The translations under genes were made by a program, and so were the position numbers. This document shows, in pieces, positions 1 to 5,346 of a DNA stretch of 5,346 nucleotides (position 1 is the stretch's first letter; every line of letters begins with the position of its first letter). This DNA comes from Actinomycetes bacterium. Its GTDB lineage: Bacteria > Actinomycetota > Acidimicrobiia > Acidimicrobiales > Acidimicrobiaceae. The notes under the pieces were generated by a model, which saw nothing but the letters and a program-made list of their open reading frames with translations, was not told the DNA's origin and made no database searches. The stretch spans positions 1 to 5,346 of the forward strand of contig JAJYGZ010000040.1 of NCBI GenBank assembly GCA_021790495.1, in the 5' to 3' direction.

Positions 1-2142
1 TTTGGCACCGATCGGGCCAAGATCCTTGAGGTGCTAAAGGAGATAAGGGGTTCGCACCGTGTGACGACCCAAAATCCTGAAGAGTCTTTTCAGGCTCTCG
101 AGAAGTACGGGCGCGACCTAACTGAATTGGCTCGCCGCCGTAAGATAGATCCAGTTATCGGCCGGGACGAGGAGATCCGGCGGGTTATCCAGGTGCTATC
201 TCGTCGAACCAAGAACAATCCGATCCTGATCGGAGAACCCGGGGTCGGAAAGACCGCGATCGTCGAGGGACTGGCACTTCGAATTGTCGAAGGCGACGTT
301 CCTGAAGGACTTAAGACGAAGCGCCTCATAGCGCTCGATCTCGCATCCATGGTTGCGGGAGCGAAGTACCGCGGAGAGTTTGAGGAGCGGCTCAAGGCCG
401 TTCTGGCCGAGATATCGTCGTCGGAAGGAGAGATAATCACCTTTATCGACGAGCTGCATACCGTGGTCGGAGCTGGCGCGGCCGAGGGCGCGATGGACGC
501 GTCGAACATGCTTAAGCCAATGCTCGCGCGCGGCGAACTTCGGATGGTTGGCGCTACGACGCTCGACGAATATCGGAAGTACATCGAAAAGGATCCGGCG
601 CTGGAGAGAAGGTTCCAGCGGGTGCTGGTAGACCAGCCATCGGTCGTGGCCACGATAGCGATTCTTCGCGGACTCAAGGAGCGCTATGAAGTCTTCCACG
701 GGGTGCGAATCCAAGATTCGGCGCTTGTGGCGGCCGCGGTGCTCTCCGACCGTTACATTACCGACCGTTTCCTTCCCGACAAGGCGATAGACCTCGTCGA
801 TGAAGCCGCGAGTCACCTCCGCATCGAGATCGATTCCATGCCTACGGAGATCGACGTCGTCGATCGGCGCATTCGCCAGCTCGAGATCGAAAAAATCTCC
901 CTTTCGCGCGAGAGCGACTTGGCTTCCACGGAGCGCCTTAGTCGGATCGAGGAAGAGCTTGCCAATTTGAACGAGCAGCGCTCGGCGATGGCGAGCCACT
1001 GGCAGCTAGAGAAGGCGAAGATCGAGAGCATTCGGACCAAAAAGGGTGACCTCGAGTCCCAAAGAAGCCGTGCGGATCAGATGAGCCGAGAAGGGCGTTT
1101 GGATGCCGCCTCTGAGATTCTTTACTCGTTGATTCCTGGCCTGGAGGAGTCGATAAAGATTGAGACCGCTGAGCTGGCGCAACTCCAGAGTTCCATGAAA
1201 ATGCTCAAGGAGGAGGTTGGCGAAGAGGATATTGCTGAAGTCGTCTCAAACTCAACCGGGATCCCGATCGCCAAGATGCTCGAGGGCGAGACCGGCAAAC
1301 TCCTTCGGATGGAGGACGACCTCCATCGACGGGTAGTCGGTCAAGACGAGGCCATACACGCAGTCTCCAATGCGATTCGACGTTCGCGAGCGGGCCTGTC
1401 GGATCCCAATCGCCCGATCGGTTCGTTCTTGTTTCTGGGGCCTACCGGGGTCGGAAAGACCGAGCTCGCCAAAGGGCTGGCGGAGTTTCTCTTTGACGAC
1501 GAAAAAGCGATGATTCGCATTGATATGGGCGAGTATCAGGAATCTCACACCGTAGCACGTCTCATTGGGGCACCCCCGGGTTACGTTGGATACGACGAGG
1601 GGGGCCAGCTCTCGGAGGCGGTCAGACGCAGGCCGTACGCGGTGGTGCTACTAGATGAAATCGAGAAGGCCCACGCGGACGTCTTCAACGTGCTTCTCCA
1701 GGTGCTCGACGACGGTCGGCTTACCGACGGGCAGGGACGAACGGTGAACTTCACCAATGCCGTCCTAATCATGACATCGAACCTAACGGTCGACCCTAGG
1801 CAGTTCTTCAAGCCGGAGTTTGTCAATCGGATTGACGAGATTATCCGATTTAGACCGCTAACGCGGGGTGATCTCGACACGATCGTAGAGATTCAGATCG
1901 ATGACGTCCGCAAGCGCTTAGCCGCGCGGCGAATCACCTTGGAGGTGGAACCGGCTCTCCGGGCGTACTTGGCCGAAGCGGGCTTCGACCCGGAGTTTGG
2001 GGCTCGTCCCTTGCGACGCGTGGTGCAGCGCGCGCTCGGAGACAGCGTGGCGACCGCGATTCTCGAAGGACGCTTTAGCGAAGGCCAAACCATTCACGCC
2101 AGTATCGATCCCAGCAATACCGATACGGTCCTACTTGCTTAG
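1..2142 (+). CDS. clpB: ATP-dependent chaperone ClpB (Hsp104-type disaggregase), 5'-truncated by the window edge
   Basis: Hexameric AAA+ disaggregase that, with DnaK/DnaJ/GrpE, threads aggregated proteins through its pore in the cytoplasm. The frame is open to base 1, so the GTG at 31 is an internal valine. By alignment from memory with E. coli ClpB, about 128 N-terminal residues (the N-domain) lie outside the window. NBD1 has Walker A GEPGVGKT (232-255), pore-loop KYRG (tyrosine 367-369), Walker B FIDE (D-E 448-453) and an arginine-finger pair (607-612). A long coiled-coil middle domain (about 840-1220) and the lack of a ClpP-binding IGF/IGL loop favour ClpB over ClpC or ClpA. NBD2 has Walker A GPTGVGKT (1438-1461), pore-loop GYVGY (about 1579-1593), Walker B LLDE (D-E 1654-1659), sensor 1 TSN (1774-1782), arginine finger (1828-1830) and sensor 2 GAR (arginine 2005-2007). 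Oddities: only seven residues separate TSNL from FKPEF, and serine (1252-1254) replaces the usual tryptophan before TGIP. All catalytic motifs are intact, so it is probably functional. Confidence 0.97.
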   Translation, partial: FGTDRAKILEVLKEIRGSHRVTTQNPEESFQALEKYGRDLTELARRRKIDPVIGRDEEIRRVIQVLSRRTKNNPILIGEPGVGKTAIVEGLALRIVEGDVPEGLKTKRLIALDLASMVAGAKYRGEFEERLKAVLAEISSSEGEIITFIDELHTVVGAGAAEGAMDASNMLKPMLARGELRMVGATTLDEYRKYIEKDPALERRFQRVLVDQPSVVATIAILRGLKERYEVFHGVRIQDSALVAAAVLSDRYITDRFLPDKAIDLVDEAASHLRIEIDSMPTEIDVVDRRIRQLEIEKISLSRESDLASTERLSRIEEELANLNEQRSAMASHWQLEKAKIESIRTKKGDLESQRSRADQMSREGRLDAASEILYSLIPGLEESIKIETAELAQLQSSMKMLKEEVGEEDIAEVVSNSTGIPIAKMLEGETGKLLRMEDDLHRRVVGQDEAIHAVSNAIRRSRAGLSDPNRPIGSFLFLGPTGVGKTELAKGLAEFLFDDEKAMIRIDMGEYQESHTVARLIGAPPGYVGYDEGGQLSEAVRRRPYAVVLLDEIEKAHADVFNVLLQVLDDGRLTDGQGRTVNFTNAVLIMTSNLTVDPRQFFKPEFVNRIDEIIRFRPLTRGDLDTIVEIQIDDVRKRLAARRITLEVEPALRAYLAEAGFDPEFGARPLRRVVQRALGDSVATAILEGRFSEGQTIHASIDPSNTDTVLLA

Positions 2143-2158
2143 GCTCGCTGGCAAGTAG
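2131..2158 (+). terminator. Possible hairpin at the clpB stop codon (weak terminator candidate)
   Basis: CTACTTGC (2131-2138) and GCAAGTAG (2151-2158) are exact reverse complements around a 12-base loop that contains the end of the clpB TAG stop. The stem is eight pairs, half of them G-C. The nearest T-run (2172-2176) starts about 13 bases after the stem, so this is not a classical intrinsic terminator. It could be a weak or factor-assisted terminator, an mRNA 3'-end stabiliser, or chance. It sits where one would expect the boundary between a stress gene and a purine operon. Confidence 0.35.
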
Positions 2159-4728
<2,570 letters not shown>

Positions 4729-4787
4729 TACAGCTCGGCATGAAGCTAAAGAGGTTTTGAGATAGCGCTAAGGCAGGGAATGCGACG
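4729..4787 (+). other. purD-purB intergenic leader with an 8-base palindrome and a three-codon mini-ORF
   Basis: This short gap shows no terminator, so purB is probably co-transcribed with purA-purD. It contains the perfect palindrome TAGCGCTA (4763-4770). It also holds the minimal frame ATG CGA CGA TGA starting at 4780, whose stop overlaps the purB ATG (4788-4790). Either could be chance. I see no convincing -35/-10 pair. Confidence 0.4.
4775..4778 (+). promoter_or_regulatory. Ribosome binding site of purB
   Basis: AGGG lies nine bases before the ATG at 4788. A TGA in the purB frame at 4758-4760, with no other start codon between, makes 4788 the only possible start. Confidence 0.55.
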
Positions 4788-5346
4788 ATGATAGAGCGAT
4801 ATACGTTGCCAGAGATAAAAGAGGTATTCTCCGATGCCTCACGCATGGCGACATGGCTTGAAGTGGAGATACTGACGGTGGAGGCTCTCGCCGCTTTGGG
4901 CAGGGTTCCATTGGCTGACGCCGAGTATGTTCGAGCCAATGCCCCATTGGTAGACGACGCGTTTGTCGAGGCGGTCAATTTGCGCGAGGAGGTTACCAAC
5001 CATGACCTCGCTGCGTTCGTCGACGTGGCCCAAGCTCTGCTGGGCAAGCCTCAGGGCAATTGGATCCACTACGGACTTACCTCGTCAGATGTGGTCGATA
5101 CTTCACTTTCGCTGATGATCAAGACGGCCGGCAACCTGATATTGTCCCAGGTTGGTCGAGCCATCGAAGTCGTGGCGGTGCGATCGGCCGAATTTCGCGA
5201 CACGATTATGGCCGGGCGGACGAATGGAATGCACGCCGAGCCTCCACGGTCACCGCCCGTTCGGGCCGGCTGCCGTGACGCAGCGCCTGAGCCTCGAGTG
5301 GCTGGGTCCGCGGCATGCCGCAGCGGTGCACGCGGCGATCCGCGCG
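4788..5346 (+). CDS. purB: Adenylosuccinate lyase PurB, 5' part; homology lost after about base 5243
   Basis: PurB is a fumarase/aspartase-superfamily homotetramer that splits SAICAR to AICAR and adenylosuccinate to AMP, each releasing fumarate. The first 152 residues fit the family well: IERYTLPE at the start, TWLEVE (23-28), the catalytic-histidine segment TNHDLAAF (H72, matching B. subtilis His68) and IHYGLTSSDVVDT (93-105, H94 matching His89). In GRTNGMHAEP (143-152), N146 stands where the family has the catalytic histidine (B. subtilis His141). After HAEP the expected TTFG segment is absent. The frame stays open to the window edge (186 codons) but reads as low-complexity Pro/Arg/Ala sequence of much higher GC, unlike any PurB. 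The true gene would need about 280 more codons. It is therefore either cut by an assembly junction near 5240 or really broken. Identity of the 5' part is secure; the final 100 bases should not be treated as PurB. Confidence 0.85.
   Translation, partial: MIERYTLPEIKEVFSDASRMATWLEVEILTVEALAALGRVPLADAEYVRANAPLVDDAFVEAVNLREEVTNHDLAAFVDVAQALLGKPQGNWIHYGLTSSDVVDTSLSLMIKTAGNLILSQVGRAIEVVAVRSAEFRDTIMAGRTNGMHAEPPRSPPVRAGCRDAAPEPRVAGSAACRSGARGDPR
5275..5346 (+). CDS. Possible start of a GNAT-type N-acetyltransferase, cut by the window edge
   Basis: In a frame different from purB, GTG at 5275 opens 24 codons reading VTQRLSLEWLGPRHAAAVHA followed by AIRA. This pattern (T-x-RL-x-L, then LGP-x-HA and an Ala-rich helix) is what many RimJ/RimL-like GNAT acetyltransferases show at their N-terminus. 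The same frame is open back to an ATG at 5224, so the start is uncertain, and no good ribosome binding site precedes the GTG. GC is very high. The fragment is too short for a firm assignment; it may simply be a by-product of high-GC sequence. Confidence 0.3.
   Translation, partial: MTQRLSLEWLGPRHAAAVHAAIRA

Noticed and set aside
31..33. GTG at 31 as the start of clpB
   Set aside because: The frame is open to base 1 and the upstream codons ([10 protein letters not shown]) read as ordinary ClpB sequence; the N-domain is cut by the window.
90..999. Long open frames on the minus strand inside clpB
   Set aside because: They are antisense shadows of a strongly conserved gene, with compositionally biased products that match no family I know.
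5060..5278. Plus-strand frame of 72 codons overlapping purB
   Set aside because: Most of it is an out-of-frame reading of conserved PurB codons; the product has no recognisable pattern.
5241..5346. A simple frameshift in purB
   Set aside because: None of the three forward frames restores the expected PTTFG helix or later PurB sequence, and GC changes at the same place.

Overview
The window is a stretch of ordinary bacterial housekeeping genes, all on the plus strand and tightly packed. In order they are the 3' part of clpB (protein disaggregase), purA (adenylosuccinate synthetase), purD (GAR synthetase, phosphoribosylamine-glycine ligase) and the 5' part of purB (adenylosuccinate lyase). Moderately high GC, a TTG start on purA, the purA-purD-purB order and details of the proteins suggest an actinobacterium, possibly of the class Acidimicrobiia. 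These details are a PurA with [14 protein letters not shown], a compact PurD N-domain and a ClpB with a very short segment after sensor 1. The placement is inferred from recalled family patterns and was not tested by any search. The sequence looks like a piece of an environmental or metagenomic contig.

Layout. Bases 1-2142 encode ClpB without its N-terminal domain, because the gene starts before the window. A 67-base gap (2143-2209) holds two possible hairpins and a strong ribosome binding site for purA. purA (2210-3487) and purD (3484-4728) overlap by four bases (ATGA) and are probably translationally coupled. A 59-base gap (4729-4787) precedes purB, which starts at 4788 and runs towards the right edge.

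How the genes work together. PurA and PurB carry out the two steps from IMP to AMP. PurB also acts at the SAICAR step and PurD at the second step of de novo IMP synthesis, so purA-purD-purB is a purine operon. ClpB, a stress disaggregase working with DnaK, is probably a separate unit that happens to lie upstream.

The one real anomaly is at the right end. After about base 5240 the purB reading frame stops resembling adenylosuccinate lyase, GC rises from 61/100 bases to 82/106 bases, and another frame begins to read like the N-terminus of a GNAT acetyltransferase. Just before this point the catalytic histidine of PurB is replaced by asparagine. A chimeric contig end is the simplest explanation; a real recombination or insertion is the alternative. 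I found no CRISPR array, tRNA, rRNA, insertion sequence or new system.
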